Assembly: GCA_041398965.1 (NCBI GenBank)
Contig: JAWKTT010000023.1
Span: 29,780-93,779, forward strand
DNA: 64,000 nucleotides
DNA from: JAWKTT01 sp041398965
GTDB taxonomy: Bacteria > Planctomycetota > Planctomycetia > Planctomycetales > Planctomycetaceae
Direction: 5' to 3'
Shown in pieces: positions 50,867-59,892 of the stretch. The notes under the pieces were generated by a model. It did no database searches, was not told the origin of the DNA, and saw only the letters and a list, made by a program, of their open reading frames with translations. Position numbers and translations under genes: made by a program. The number at the start of each line of letters is the position of its first letter. Within the stretch, counting starts at the first letter, position 1.

Positions 50867-51583
50867 ATGAGACGGCTGAGTGAGTGTGTCGCTCTGTTAA
50901 TGCTGGTGTTGGCGTTTGGTTGTACGGGGTCTGATTCGGGGTCCGCGGGGAATGCGACCGGTCCGGGAACAGAGACGACCTCGAATGAAGGTCCGGAAAG
51001 TCTCGATCCGGGGCCAGTCCCTCCGGGGCAGTACGAACCGACCAACAACGGCGACCTGCATGCTGCGGGAGGAGAGCGCCCCATGGTTGGAGGTTCGACA
51101 CCGGGGGGTGTTCCGGGACCTGCACCGTTGGCGATTCAGTCGTGGGACGAGTTTTTCGCGGGGTTGGGAGATCACAAGGGGAAGGTGGTCGTGGTCGACA
51201 TCTGGTCGACGTCGTGCCCCCCTTGCATCGCCGAGTTTCCTGAATTGGTCAAATTGCATCAGGAACTCGGAGCCGATGTGGTTTGCCTGTCGCTCTCTGT
51301 CGATTATGAAGGAATCAGGTCGAAACCTGTCGAGTCGTACCTTGAATCGGTGCAGCAGTTCTTGAACTCGAAAGGGGCGAATTTTCCGAACACTCTGTGC
51401 AGTGATGACTTTGACACGCTGGCCGATCAGCGAAAGTTGTCGTCCATCCCGGTTGTGATGGTGTACGATCAACAGGGGAAACTGGTTCGGAAGTTCGATG
51501 GCCCGACCGATGAGGGAGAGGAGTTTACGTATGCCAATAACATCCGCCCCCTTGTCGAAAGCTTGTTGAAGCCCAAGAGTTGA
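50867..51583 (+). CDS. Thioredoxin-like lipoprotein (TlpA/ResA type)
   Basis: A 238-residue membrane-anchored thioredoxin. Signal peptide with lipobox (LVLAFGC, Cys19), a long Gly/Pro/Ser-rich linker (20-90), and a thioredoxin fold with the active site WSTSCPPCIAEFPE (C117 and C120), a TlpA-type insertion (VESYLESVQQFLNSKGANFPNT) and the cis-proline in LSSIPVVMVYD. It likely reduces disulfides of exported proteins. Stand-alone gene, 147 bases after the sulfatase-like gene. Confidence 0.88.
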   Translation: MRRLSECVALLMLVLAFGCTGSDSGSAGNATGPGTETTSNEGPESLDPGPVPPGQYEPTNNGDLHAAGGERPMVGGSTPGGVPGPAPLAIQSWDEFFAGLGDHKGKVVVVDIWSTSCPPCIAEFPELVKLHQELGADVVCLSLSVDYEGIRSKPVESYLESVQQFLNSKGANFPNTLCSDDFDTLADQRKLSSIPVVMVYDQQGKLVRKFDGPTDEGEEFTYANNIRPLVESLLKPKS

Positions 51584-51646
51584 ACCCGAACGGGGCACCT
51601 CTCCGAGTCCATGTGGTGCTGACACCCCTTTGACAGGAGAGACGAG

Positions 51647-52399
51647 GTGAGGTCGGGTCTTTCGAGACCCAATTCAATCGACAGCAAAACACTCGAAGGT
51701 TGCAACAGGAATAGACCGGTGACCAAGACGTCGAACTCTCGATGGAGCCAGTTGCAGTGGTGGTTGAATCCCCGACTGTGGTTGCGCAGCCTGCTGATGC
51801 TGAACGATTCCCCTCACTCCGTGGCTCTGGGGACGGCAATCGGGATGTTCATTGCGATGACTCCCACGGTCGGCATTCAGATGCTGGTCGTGGCAGTGGT
51901 CGCCCTGCTGACGCGGCGATGGTTCCACTTCAACCGCGTCGCTGCTCTGATCATGGTGTATGTCTCGAACCCACTGACCGTGCTTCCGATCTACTGGTTC
52001 AACTTCAAGGTTGGAACCCTTTGGTTCCCTTCACACGTCTCGCACGATCAGTTTGCGGCTCTCCTCAAGTATCAAGGATTCTCCCAGTGGTGGTCGAGTC
52101 TTTCGGGACTGTTCGTTGACGTCGGGACTCCGTTGATTGTGGGATCACTGGTTGTCGCCACACTCTCGGCTCTCCCCTGTTATCCGCTGATGCTCTGGGC
52201 ATTCAAGCGATTTCGCCCCAATTCGCTCCCCGAAACTGATGGACAGAAGGCGGACTTCCCTGTCCCCGACGGCTTTCCGACTGCCGCCCTCGCAGCATCC
52301 CGATCGGAAAAGGCCGAAGCAGGTTTCCCCGAAAGCTCCGCCGATACGAAGGGGGCAAACGACTTTTCCTCCTCGCCATCGAACGAACACGTCGCCTGA
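51647..52399 (+). CDS. DUF2062 membrane protein
   Basis: A 250-residue protein with the DUF2062 domain: hydrophobic segments at about 56-75 (SVALGTAIGMFIAMTPTVGIQM), 80-110 (VVALLTRRWFHFNRVAALIMVYVSNPLTVLPIYWF) and 155-180 (GTPLIVGSLVVATLSALPCYPLMLW). DUF2062 proteins are integral membrane proteins of unknown role, often in planctomycetes and proteobacteria. The GTG at 51647 has a good AGGAGAGACGAG site seven bases upstream; a GTG at 51719 is an alternative. The C-terminus is acidic and soluble. Confidence 0.85.
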   Translation: MRSGLSRPNSIDSKTLEGCNRNRPVTKTSNSRWSQLQWWLNPRLWLRSLLMLNDSPHSVALGTAIGMFIAMTPTVGIQMLVVAVVALLTRRWFHFNRVAALIMVYVSNPLTVLPIYWFNFKVGTLWFPSHVSHDQFAALLKYQGFSQWWSSLSGLFVDVGTPLIVGSLVVATLSALPCYPLMLWAFKRFRPNSLPETDGQKADFPVPDGFPTAALAASRSEKAEAGFPESSADTKGANDFSSSPSNEHVA

Positions 52400-52590
52400 G
52401 AATTGCCGACATTCGACCCGAACATCTGGTCGACAACCCTGGGCAAAGGGGGTGGCCAAACGGCGGAATTTGGAGATTTTCGCGTTCCGCGTTATGTTAC
52501 CATCCCAAGCGACTGTGAGAATCGCTGCCTGATGGTTCCGCCGTTTGCTTTCCCATTGTTTTCGCTGAATTGCTATTCGAGAGGCTCAGG

Positions 52591-54990
52591 ATGGCGAAGC
52601 CTGTTTCGTCGAACACCCCTTCCGGTTCCCGCAAGTCCGGCCGCGCTGCTCCTCCCGAAGAGGATGTCGCCGAATCGTCTGCGACAGTCGACGAAACCCC
52701 GTCCGAAAGTGGGGATGCCTCTCAGCCGAAGGTGAAGGCGAAACGCGGGGTCATCTCCCGGATGATCCGACTGATACTGACGCTGTCGGTTCTCCTTCTC
52801 ATCGTTGTTGTGGCTGCTCCGACGATCGTGTCGCAGACTGGGCTGAAGAACGTGCTTCCCCGTCTCCTCGTGCCGCAACTTCCGGAGGGCTGCACCATCG
52901 GCGACGCCCAACTGGGATGGATGACCCCGGTCGTATTGCGGAAGGTGCATCTGCCCGACCGTCAGGGGGGAGAACTGCTCGACATCGAAACATTGACGAT
53001 GAACCGGACACTCTGGCAACTGATCAACGTTCCACATGACTTGGGAAAGATCACGATCGCCCAGCCTCGATTGCGGGTTGTCGTGCGAGCCGATGGAACG
53101 AATCTGGGAGACGTCCTCAATCGGTTTCCGGCCAGTTCCAGCACGGAATCGCCTGATTCGTGGTACGAAGTGATCGACGCCGACGTTCGACTCGAAGACC
53201 CGGCCGGTTTTAAGTTGACATCAGCGACGGTCAAGCAAGGGACGTTTCGCACCTCATCAACCGCAGAGACGGCATGGTCTGTCGACGCGACGGCACAGGT
53301 GACGCATCCCACAACCACCGGCACACTCCGGTTGCAAGGGGCGTTTGAAAAGGTCACTCGGCCCGATTTCCCCATCGGGCCGGGCAATCTGCGGGTGGAC
53401 TTTGTCGGCCTCCCACTCGATGCCCTCAAGCCGGTCTTTGAACCGTTACTGCAAGGTCAGGCGTTTGCCGGTCATGTCACCGGTTCACTCGCGACCGAGT
53501 GGCGAGAAGGGGGAGCCTCAGCCCCACAGGCTGCGTGCCTCTTAGTTCTGCAAGAAGGGGAAGTGGCTGTTCTCAGTCCCGAGGCGGGAGCTTCTCCGAA
53601 ATCTTGGAGGACCGGGCCCGCCTCGATCGCCCTGGAGGGGATGTATGATCCCGAACAGGACCTGTTGACCCTCACCAGGTCGGCCATCGAGTCGACGTGG
53701 ATTTCGGGTCAACTCTCCGGGACCGTTTCGCGTTGCCGGGGGGAATGCTATTGCATGATCGGCGGAGGGGCACGTGTCGACCTCGACCCACTCTGGCAGC
53801 TGTTTGGACTGGGAGACCGAAACGAGATCGAGATCACTGGATTGGAGACGCGTCGTGTCGCCCTGCGGGGACCACTGCGACCCGGAACCGTCGTCGTTCC
53901 TTCCAGCTCCGAGCCAGGCCCCGCAGGTTCAGGAACCGCCACCGGTGCAAACGTTTCCGCAGATGGAGCCGTCGCAGGTCTCCCGGTGCAAACCGTTGGG
54001 GGCACGACAGGAACCGGAGGCAACGTCCGCTTAGCAAATGCCGCTGCGACCTCTTCCACAGAATCGGGGACCGGTGCAAATGTCGTCCCAGACTTTCTGC
54101 AGTTGGCAGCCGAGGTCGCTTGGAAGCAGGTGCGAGCATACGGCGTTGAATCGCAGGATGCCGTGATTACGGTCAACATGACACAGGGGAAATTTCTACT
54201 GAGTCCGACCCATGTTCCGGTGAGTGGTGGTCGCTTGGTTTCCGACGTGAAGTTGATCACCGCGGAGTCTCCTCTTGCCATCGAGGTCCCTCCCGGAATG
54301 GTGCTCGAACAGGTCGCCATCACCGAGCCGATGTGTCGGACTTGGATGAAATACCTCTCTCCCATGTTGGCAGACACCGCACGGGTCGAAGGGAAGTTCT
54401 CGCTACAGTTGCAGGAGGGTGATTGGCAGGACCCGCAGTTCGCGTTGCGGACGAAAGGGTTTTCGGCCGTCGGTCGCAGCGTCACGGTCGGGGGGCGGTG
54501 CGCCGGGACGCTACAGATTCATGAAGCGATTGTCGGACCAGGTCCGCTGATCCAGGGACCCCTTGGGATGATCTCGCAAGTGCAGACGATCCTTCGTCGG
54601 GGAAATGGTGTCCTAGGAAATCAGATGGTGACCATTCAGGAACAGGAAATCCCGTTCGAGGTTCGCGACAATCGGGTGTATCACTCCCGCTTCGCCCTGA
54701 AGGCTGGTGAAGTGACGTTCTTCAGCAGCGGTTCTGTCGGTTTCGACGAGACGCTCGACCTGCTCGTGGAAGTTCAGGTTCCGGAAACGTGGTTCGAGAA
54801 CCGTCCATTGCTAGCGAGTGCCCGAGGTCAGCTGCTGGCGATTCCGATTCACGGAACGTTTACGAAGCCCGAGGTTGATGGTCGGGCGTTTGGTCAGTTC
54901 GCCCAGTCCTTCGGCATCGATGCCGCAACGAACGCCGCCGGAAACCTGATCGAACGGTTAATCGACCGCCGCAAGGAACGTCTCAAGTGA
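52591..54990 (+). CDS. AsmA-like large exported protein
   Basis: A 799-residue protein with a short basic cytoplasmic head, one membrane helix at about 54-76 (LILTLSVLLLIVVVAAPTIV) and a long periplasmic part. Its start (VLRKVHLPDRQGGELLDIETLTMNRTLWQL) and end (EVTFFSSGSVGFDETLDLLVEVQVPE, LAIPIHGTFTKPEVDGRAFGQFAQSFG) resemble AsmA/TamB-type proteins, which form hydrophobic grooves that move lipids between membranes. A Pro/Thr/Gly-rich linker lies at about residues 430-490. ATG 52591 follows GAGAGGCTC. Its TGA overlaps the ATG of the phosphoesterase gene (TGATG). Confidence 0.8.
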   Translation: MAKPVSSNTPSGSRKSGRAAPPEEDVAESSATVDETPSESGDASQPKVKAKRGVISRMIRLILTLSVLLLIVVVAAPTIVSQTGLKNVLPRLLVPQLPEGCTIGDAQLGWMTPVVLRKVHLPDRQGGELLDIETLTMNRTLWQLINVPHDLGKITIAQPRLRVVVRADGTNLGDVLNRFPASSSTESPDSWYEVIDADVRLEDPAGFKLTSATVKQGTFRTSSTAETAWSVDATAQVTHPTTTGTLRLQGAFEKVTRPDFPIGPGNLRVDFVGLPLDALKPVFEPLLQGQAFAGHVTGSLATEWREGGASAPQAACLLVLQEGEVAVLSPEAGASPKSWRTGPASIALEGMYDPEQDLLTLTRSAIESTWISGQLSGTVSRCRGECYCMIGGGARVDLDPLWQLFGLGDRNEIEITGLETRRVALRGPLRPGTVVVPSSSEPGPAGSGTATGANVSADGAVAGLPVQTVGGTTGTGGNVRLANAAATSSTESGTGANVVPDFLQLAAEVAWKQVRAYGVESQDAVITVNMTQGKFLLSPTHVPVSGGRLVSDVKLITAESPLAIEVPPGMVLEQVAITEPMCRTWMKYLSPMLADTARVEGKFSLQLQEGDWQDPQFALRTKGFSAVGRSVTVGGRCAGTLQIHEAIVGPGPLIQGPLGMISQVQTILRRGNGVLGNQMVTIQEQEIPFEVRDNRVYHSRFALKAGEVTFFSSGSVGFDETLDLLVEVQVPETWFENRPLLASARGQLLAIPIHGTFTKPEVDGRAFGQFAQSFGIDAATNAAGNLIERLIDRRKERLK

Positions 54991-55376
54991 TGCCTCGGTT
55001 TGCGATCTTATTTCACGATCACCCGGAGCCGCACTGGGACTTCTTTTTGGAAGTCGGCACCAGTTTACGAACTTGGCGGTTGGCCGCCTTGCCCGCAGCG
55101 GGCCTCACCATTGCTGCAACGCCACTGGCGAACCATCGCCAGGAATATCTGACCTATGAAGGTCCAGTGAGCGGCGATCGGGGGAGCGTCGAACGCGTTG
55201 CTGCTGGCAAGTACGAAGTTCTCATGGGGCCCGACACCGCACTGAAAGTCGCACTGACATTTTCCGAAGGAATGAGTCAGTGTGGCCCGAGCCTGTTTGC
55301 CCGTCTGATCGAAGGTGACGACGATCGTACCAGTGACGTCCAGTGGCAATTCGCCGCAGAGTCAGTCACCCCTTGA
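54990..55376 (+). CDS. Stand-alone LigD-type 3'-phosphoesterase domain protein
   Basis: A 128-residue protein equal to the phosphoesterase (PE) domain of DNA ligase D: FAILFHDHPEPHWDFFLEVGTSLRTWRL near the start (the H-D-x-P... segment supplies metal ligands) and the central RQEYLTYEGPVSGDRGSVERV. In LigD this domain trims 3' ends before ligation. Here the ligase and polymerase domains are absent. It overlaps the AsmA-like gene by one base (TGATG), so it is translated with it. Separate PE proteins exist in several bacteria; the use of this copy is unknown. A hairpin ends the unit at 55423. Confidence 0.82.
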   Translation: MPRFAILFHDHPEPHWDFFLEVGTSLRTWRLAALPAAGLTIAATPLANHRQEYLTYEGPVSGDRGSVERVAAGKYEVLMGPDTALKVALTFSEGMSQCGPSLFARLIEGDDDRTSDVQWQFAAESVTP

Positions 55377-55422
55377 AGCCCAAACCGTTTTCGTCCTGCA
55401 TTGACTATGGGAGAAGAAATGC

Positions 55423-55460
55423 AAACAGGCACCGCACATGGGGATGTGCGATGCCTGTTG
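55423..55460. terminator. Bidirectional hairpin between convergent genes
   Basis: ACAGGCACCGCACAT (55425-55439) pairs with ATGTGCGATGCCTGT (55444-55458), a stem of about 13 pairs interrupted by one two-base mismatch, loop GGGG. It lies between the phosphoesterase gene and the Gly/Tyr-rich lipoprotein gene. Confidence 0.75.
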
Positions 55461-55561
55461 TATACCAGATACCCTAAGGGGCCGTGAGGGGGACGGACGC
55501 ACACGAAGGGAATTGGCAGGTTACGAAAGTTGACTGGCGTGAGTCTTATGCGGACAACAAC

Positions 55562-55882
55562 TTAATAGACCCGCATTGGGTTCACTGCCATTGCCGATGG
55601 GGCACCATAGTAAGGAGACCCGGCAACTGGTGGGATACCATAAGGCTGTGCTGCCATGACCGGTTGACCGTAGATCGGAGCAGCGGCCTGGATTTGAGTT
55701 CCCATGTTGTAGGCACCGGGGCCATAGCCACAGTTCCCATTCTGGCATCCGCCGCCGTATCCTCCTCCATACCCCGCACCGTATCCGCCGCCATAACCAC
55801 CCCCAAAAGGTTGATGCATGCAGCAGCCTGTGCCGGCGGCGAGAAGAGAGAAAACTGCGAAGACGTGTATGAAACGCTTCAT
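55562..55882 (-). CDS. Gly/Tyr-rich small lipoprotein
   Basis: A 106-residue protein with a signal peptide and lipobox (FAVFSLLAAGTGC, Cys20), followed by a repeated glycine-tyrosine tract (GGGYGGGYGAGYGGGYGGGC, about residues 27-46) and a Pro/Ala/Tyr-rich end. The composition resembles planctomycete surface or cell-wall-like proteins; no enzymatic domain. ATG 55882 gives the signal peptide; a longer frame upstream is not supported. Confidence 0.75.
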   Translation of the reverse strand: MKRFIHVFAVFSLLAAGTGCCMHQPFGGGYGGGYGAGYGGGYGGGCQNGNCGYGPGAYNMGTQIQAAAPIYGQPVMAAQPYGIPPVAGSPYYGAPSAMAVNPMRVY

Positions 55883-56261
55883 GGGAACGTTCCTTCTATT
55901 GTTCGGAGAGAGACGAATTGCGGCGAGAGGATTCACCGACCGCGCGTCTCTTTTCCGGAGAAAGAAAAGGGAACCAGTGCGCAGCCAAAACCGCGTAAAT
56001 GTTGAGGAGTTGTTAGTCTATGGAGATTGCCCGCATTGGGGCGAGGAGGGCTTGTTGGCCACAACCGAGAGATAGTTGGTTGCAGCGAGGGGACAATAAG
56101 TCTCCCGGACGAGCGGGTCAAGGGGAGTTTTCCGTGATCGAATCGTCATTCCGGAAAAATCAGCAAATTCCGCCGGTCACGACCTCCACCGCAGGGTCAG
56201 CCCTGCGGACTGTGGTGAACGGGATGCCACTCGATGGTCCGCAGCACGGCACCCAAATAGC
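55883..56261. other. Gene-free interval, nothing recognised
   Basis: Between the small lipoprotein gene and the dispersed element at 56262. Open frames on the plus strand lack start signals and similarity I can see. Confidence 0.4.
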
Positions 56262-56391
56262 CTGTTGAAAAACACGGGCCCGGCTTTCCAGCCCGACATG
56301 GTGCCGTTTGATGTCTCGGCAAGAAGGCGTACGAGATGTTCTTGTCAGATTAGAAAATCTGATCCACGGTCGTTTGTCAACGGGTCGTTAG
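56262..56391. repeat. Dispersed 130-bp element that supplies a stop codon
   Basis: Ends AGCCTGTTGAAAAACACGGG and GTTTGTCAACGGGTCGTTAG; hairpins GGCTTTCCAGCC and GTCAGATTAGAAAATCTGA. As at 38893, the terminal GTTAG contains TTA (56388-56390), whose complement TAA is the stop codon of the MazG-like gene. Confidence 0.85.
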
Positions 56392-56711
56392 GGTTTCTCA
56401 TCGTCGCCGCAGATGCAGACCATTTGCCGGCAGCCAGGGCAGCCGTGGCCGTACTTTTCGCGGACCGCTTGTTCGAGGTCAACTCCTGCAACGTTGGCGA
56501 TTGTCGCAAGCCAGGCAAGGACATCGGCAAACTCGCGGGCGAGTTCCTGCTTGTCATTCCCCCGCAAGGCAGCCGCCAGTTCCCCGACCTCTTCCATCAA
56601 CCACATAAACGTCCCGTCGACCCCGCGTGCCTCATCTTTCCGCGAGTACATCGTCGCAATCAGAGACTGCAAGTCGGCCAGCGAGAACGGCTGAGACGTG
56701 TTAGGTGTCAT
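56388..56711 (-). CDS. MazG-like nucleotide pyrophosphohydrolase
   Basis: A 107-residue protein with the all-alpha NTP-PPase fold: MWLMEEVGELAAALRG (E-E-x-x-E metal site) and REFADVLAWLATIANVAGVDL (the E-x-x-D pair). Enzymes of this type hydrolyse non-canonical or excess NTPs to NMP and PPi. A C-terminal extension has a compact cysteine cluster (CPGCRQMVCIC), which could bind zinc or iron; this is an addition to the minimal family. The element at 56262 provides its stop codon. It lies downstream of the recombinase gene on the same strand. Confidence 0.82.
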   Translation of the reverse strand: MTPNTSQPFSLADLQSLIATMYSRKDEARGVDGTFMWLMEEVGELAAALRGNDKQELAREFADVLAWLATIANVAGVDLEQAVREKYGHGCPGCRQMVCICGDDEKP

Positions 56712-56819
56712 AAGAAAATGCCGTGTACTAAGGTTTCAGACCGCCGAGAAATTATCGGATTGAAGAAGTTGTCGACACGAAGATTGTATGATGCGAACAG
56801 GATCGTGAGGGCCGTAAGT

Positions 56820-57743
56820 TCACGCGGTTTCGGCGGGGCGTTGGGTTTGGGCGTGGGGGTGCGCGTGTTCGTAGGTGTCGCGCATCCGCTTCGTGCTGAC
56901 GTGCGTGTAAATTTGCGTCGTTGTCAGACTCTTGTGGCCGAGCAGTTCTTGCACGCTCCGCAAGTCGGCTCCTCCGTCGAGAAGATGGGTTGCGAAACTG
57001 TGTCGCAGGGTGTGCGGCGATGTGAGTGTTTCTAAGCCGTTTGCTCGGATATGTTTTTCCAACATCCGTCCGATGCTGCGGGTTGTCAGGCGACGGCCGA
57101 ACTTGTTGAGAAACATCGCATCCCGTTCGGTCGGGGAGGCGTGAGGGTCGGCCACGCGAACTTCCAAGTAATGATCGAGTGCCTTGGCGGCATAGCGTCC
57201 GATGGGGGCGACTCGTTCTTTCTTCCCTTTTCCGAGGACCCTGAGGATATTCGCGCCGCGGTCCCAGTCAGAGAGATTCAGTCCGACAAGTTCGGCCACG
57301 CGGAGGCCAGCGGAGTAAATTGTTTCGAGAATGGCCCGGTCTCGCAGACCCATGGGGTCGTTGGCTGGAGGGGCTTCGAGCAGTTGGGCGACCTGCTCGG
57401 TCGACAAGAAGTGAGGCAGCTTGCGACCGGCTCGGGGGGTCCGCAGAGCCTTGGCGGGATTCGTCTGCGTGATCCCTTCGCGAGATGCGAATCGAAAGAA
57501 GCTCCGCAGACAGGCGAGACGTCGAGCAATCGTCGTCCGGGCATAGTCACATTCATGCAGGTAAGCGACGTAGCCCCGCAGTTGTGTGATTTCAATCTCA
57601 GCGGCTTCCGGGATGCGACCGGTCCGGTCTTGCAGATAGTCATAGAAGCTGGCAAAGTCTTCGCCGTAAGACTTCAGCGTCAGTTCCGACGCATTACGTT
57701 CGATACGAAGATGCAGCAGGAAGGCTTGAACGGCAGTTTGCAC
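56820..57743 (-). CDS. Tyrosine recombinase XerC/XerD-type
   Basis: A 307-residue site-specific recombinase. The N-terminal SAM-like domain (FLLHLRIERNASELTLKSYGEDFASFYDYL) and catalytic domain are complete: R148 (SAGLRVAEL), K172 (GKGKKER), H244 and R247 (PHTLRHSFATH), H270 (LLGHKSL) and the nucleophile Y279 (TQIYTHV). Typical XerC/D length, used for resolving chromosome dimers at dif. It lacks the extra integrase patch of IntI and therefore is not the integrase of the attC-like sites at 3.4-5.6 kb. XerC versus XerD cannot be decided here. Confidence 0.92.
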   Translation of the reverse strand: MQTAVQAFLLHLRIERNASELTLKSYGEDFASFYDYLQDRTGRIPEAAEIEITQLRGYVAYLHECDYARTTIARRLACLRSFFRFASREGITQTNPAKALRTPRAGRKLPHFLSTEQVAQLLEAPPANDPMGLRDRAILETIYSAGLRVAELVGLNLSDWDRGANILRVLGKGKKERVAPIGRYAAKALDHYLEVRVADPHASPTERDAMFLNKFGRRLTTRSIGRMLEKHIRANGLETLTSPHTLRHSFATHLLDGGADLRSVQELLGHKSLTTTQIYTHVSTKRMRDTYEHAHPHAQTQRPAETA

Positions 57744-57841
57744 GACGTATTCCGTCTGTCAGACATTCAGGAGGTTCCGAATCGGCAGCGCATCGCAGTC
57801 GGTCACCAGGCGTCAGTCGGTCGGTCACGCGGCGACGTCCG

Positions 57842-58069
57842 TCAGGCACTTTCGCGGAATGATGAGCGACGTTCCGCTTCGGCTTCCTGTTGAAGACGAC
57901 GGACCTTCTGGCTGAGGACAGCGGCGTCGTACCAACTGAAACTCAGTTCGGGGTCCGCAGCGTATCGACCGAGTGTTTGAAGAAGTTGGGCGGAACTCTC
58001 GTCGTCATAAAGGAAGACGAATCGTTCGCCATCCTTCACCAAAGCCAGCACGTTGACGCTACTCTCCAT
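57842..58069 (-). CDS. Small conserved-looking hypothetical protein
   Basis: A 75-residue protein (MESSVNVLALVKDGERFVFLYDDESSAQLLQTLG...) with a beta hairpin-like start and a long charged C-terminal helix (VLSQKVRRLQQEAEAERRSS). No signal peptide or motif. It lies 98 bases upstream of the recombinase on the same strand, so the two may be co-transcribed. Family not recognised, but composition and codon use are gene-like. Confidence 0.6.
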   Translation of the reverse strand: MESSVNVLALVKDGERFVFLYDDESSAQLLQTLGRYAADPELSFSWYDAAVLSQKVRRLQQEAEAERRSSFRESA

Positions 58070-58391
58070 GAGTCACCTTCCTGGTGCCTAAGAGTTTGAG
58101 GGCCGAACAGACCCAGACGCATTCGACATCGACCCCCCAAGGCCCGCGACTTGAGCCCGATTGGTCAGGAACAGGGAGCAACCCGGTAGCGAACTTGAGG
58201 CATGTAGCGGTCGTAACGATGTGATGCATCGCGGGATGCTGCCTTTTGGCAACTTCGGCAAGAAAGGGTGCTGGGGTAGGGGAGATTTCGCCACATACTT
58301 ACCCCAGATTGCCAAGTCCTCCTGGGCAGACAGGTCTGAGCCTGTCTCGGGTCGATTCTGCCTGTCTCTGAATTTCCTGATTGGAAGCAAC
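58070..58391. other. Divergent intergenic region before the polysaccharide genes
   Basis: A frame open across this interval joins the O-antigen ligase gene but has no protein-like features (rich in Trp, Cys and basic residues without pattern), so I leave it out. No repeats or hairpins recognised. Contains CAGGTCTGAGCCTG, a short inverted repeat near 58331. Confidence 0.4.
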
Positions 58392-59774
58392 GTGGCTTAT
58401 CTGTTGTTCATGCTGGCGAATGCCGCACTGTTCGTACGCCCGTCGGAACTCTTTCCGTCGCTGGGGAACATACAGTTGTACATGGCGTTTATTGTGCCAG
58501 CGATGCTCTGCAACCTCCAGGGGCTGCAAAACCAGCTTCGCCCGCGAACGCTCATTCAGCAACCGATCAACCTCTGCATGTTAGGGATGGTGTTTGCGGT
58601 CCCTGTTTCGCTGATTGTGTCGAACATGTTCGTCAGTGCAGCGCTCGATGGAGCGATCATGCTGGCGAAGATTGCCGTCTACTATTTCATGCTGGTCTCG
58701 CTGATAACGACACCCCAACGACTCCGACAACTCCTGCTGGTGACAGCCATCTGTTCGACCGTCACCGTGGCGGTCAGTATTGTCGACTTCCAGGCGTTCA
58801 AGTCGCACTGGGAAGGGCACCCCGATCTCGTGACGCAACTGGAAGAGGACCGCAAGGGAGACTTCGAGGACCGCGTCCTCATTCATGCGGTGGAACTTGA
58901 CCATATCGATGCTCTCGGGAACGGCGTCTATCGCTTTCGGATGCGGGGCCTGGGAATCTTCAACGACCCCAACGACGTGGCGGTGCTGATTGCCGTCGTG
59001 CTCATGATCTGCATGTATTTCCTCACCGACGTCTCCCTCTCGGGAGTCCGGTTTCTCTGGCTGATCCCGATGGTCATTCTCGCGACAGGCTATGTGATGA
59101 CGCAGTCTCGCGGAGGATTGCTCTCGATCGGAGCTGCTAGTCTCGTTTGGCTGACCATGCGTTATGGCAAGAAGGTGGCGATTACGCTCGGCGTTCTCGG
59201 GGCGATGGCAGCTCCGGTAGTGCTCGGGCGGGCAGCGGCCATGAACATTTCGGATGGGTCGGGGCAGGAACGTGTCCAGATCTGGGGCGATGGTCTCGCT
59301 TCGCTGCTGACCTCGAAGTTTCTCACCGGGATCGGCAAAGACTACTTTGACGAAGTGGCCGGCCACGTCGCTCATAACTCGTACGTCCATGCCTTCGTCG
59401 AACTCGGCCTCATCGGCGGGACGATCTTCTTCGGATGCTTCTTCTTCCCGATTCTCGCCTTCTATCGCATTAAGCGTTACGGGATGGCTTCGGTACATCG
59501 CGAGTTGAACCGGATGACCCCGTTCATCGCGGGAATTCTGGCGGCATGGTGCGTCGGGATGGCTTCACTCTCGCGATGCTATGTCCCCTCGACCTACATG
59601 ATCGTCGGATTGTGTGCTGCCTTTATTAATTTGGCGGGTTTCTACCAGCCGCAACCGTATCCCATCGTCAAACTCTCAAGTCACACTCTCCGATACTGGT
59701 CGATTTGTAGTGTTTGCCTGTTAGCTTCTAGTATTGCTTTTGTGCGCTTGTTTGCCCGTTACGGTGGGAGTTGA
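58392..59774 (+). CDS. O-antigen ligase/polymerase family protein (Wzy/WaaL)
   Basis: A 460-residue integral membrane protein with about 11-12 hydrophobic helices. The Wzy_C-type loop is seen in the middle and C-terminal parts: VMTQSRGGLLSIGAASLVWLTMR and DEVAGHVAHNSYVHAFVELGLIGGTIFFG, where the H-N-S-Y-x-H motif is typical of ligases/polymerases of surface polysaccharide. The start is placed at GTG 58392 (VAYLLFMLANAALFVRPSE) with GGAAG upstream, since all the code before is not protein-like; an ATG at 58410 (MLANAAL) is also possible. First gene of a plus-strand polysaccharide group. Confidence 0.85.
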   Translation: MAYLLFMLANAALFVRPSELFPSLGNIQLYMAFIVPAMLCNLQGLQNQLRPRTLIQQPINLCMLGMVFAVPVSLIVSNMFVSAALDGAIMLAKIAVYYFMLVSLITTPQRLRQLLLVTAICSTVTVAVSIVDFQAFKSHWEGHPDLVTQLEEDRKGDFEDRVLIHAVELDHIDALGNGVYRFRMRGLGIFNDPNDVAVLIAVVLMICMYFLTDVSLSGVRFLWLIPMVILATGYVMTQSRGGLLSIGAASLVWLTMRYGKKVAITLGVLGAMAAPVVLGRAAAMNISDGSGQERVQIWGDGLASLLTSKFLTGIGKDYFDEVAGHVAHNSYVHAFVELGLIGGTIFFGCFFFPILAFYRIKRYGMASVHRELNRMTPFIAGILAAWCVGMASLSRCYVPSTYMIVGLCAAFINLAGFYQPQPYPIVKLSSHTLRYWSICSVCLLASSIAFVRLFARYGGS

Positions 59775-59892
59775 TGTTTCCGACTTTCGGTTCACTGGGG
59801 CAACACACCAATGAGACCCCGGTGGTTCCGACGAGAAAGATTGTTGCGTTCATTATCAGCCAGTTTCTGTGAATCTTGCCGAGTGTTTTCCA

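Noticed and set aside
56820..57743. Tyrosine recombinase as integrase of the attC-like sites
   Set aside because: Length and motif spacing are those of XerC/XerD; the extra helix region typical of IntI between the second and third catalytic blocks is not seen, and it is over 50 kb from the sites.
58161..58391. 77-codon N-terminal extension of the O-antigen ligase frame
   Set aside because: The translated sequence is not membrane-like or conserved-looking; the family normally begins near the first hydrophobic helix.
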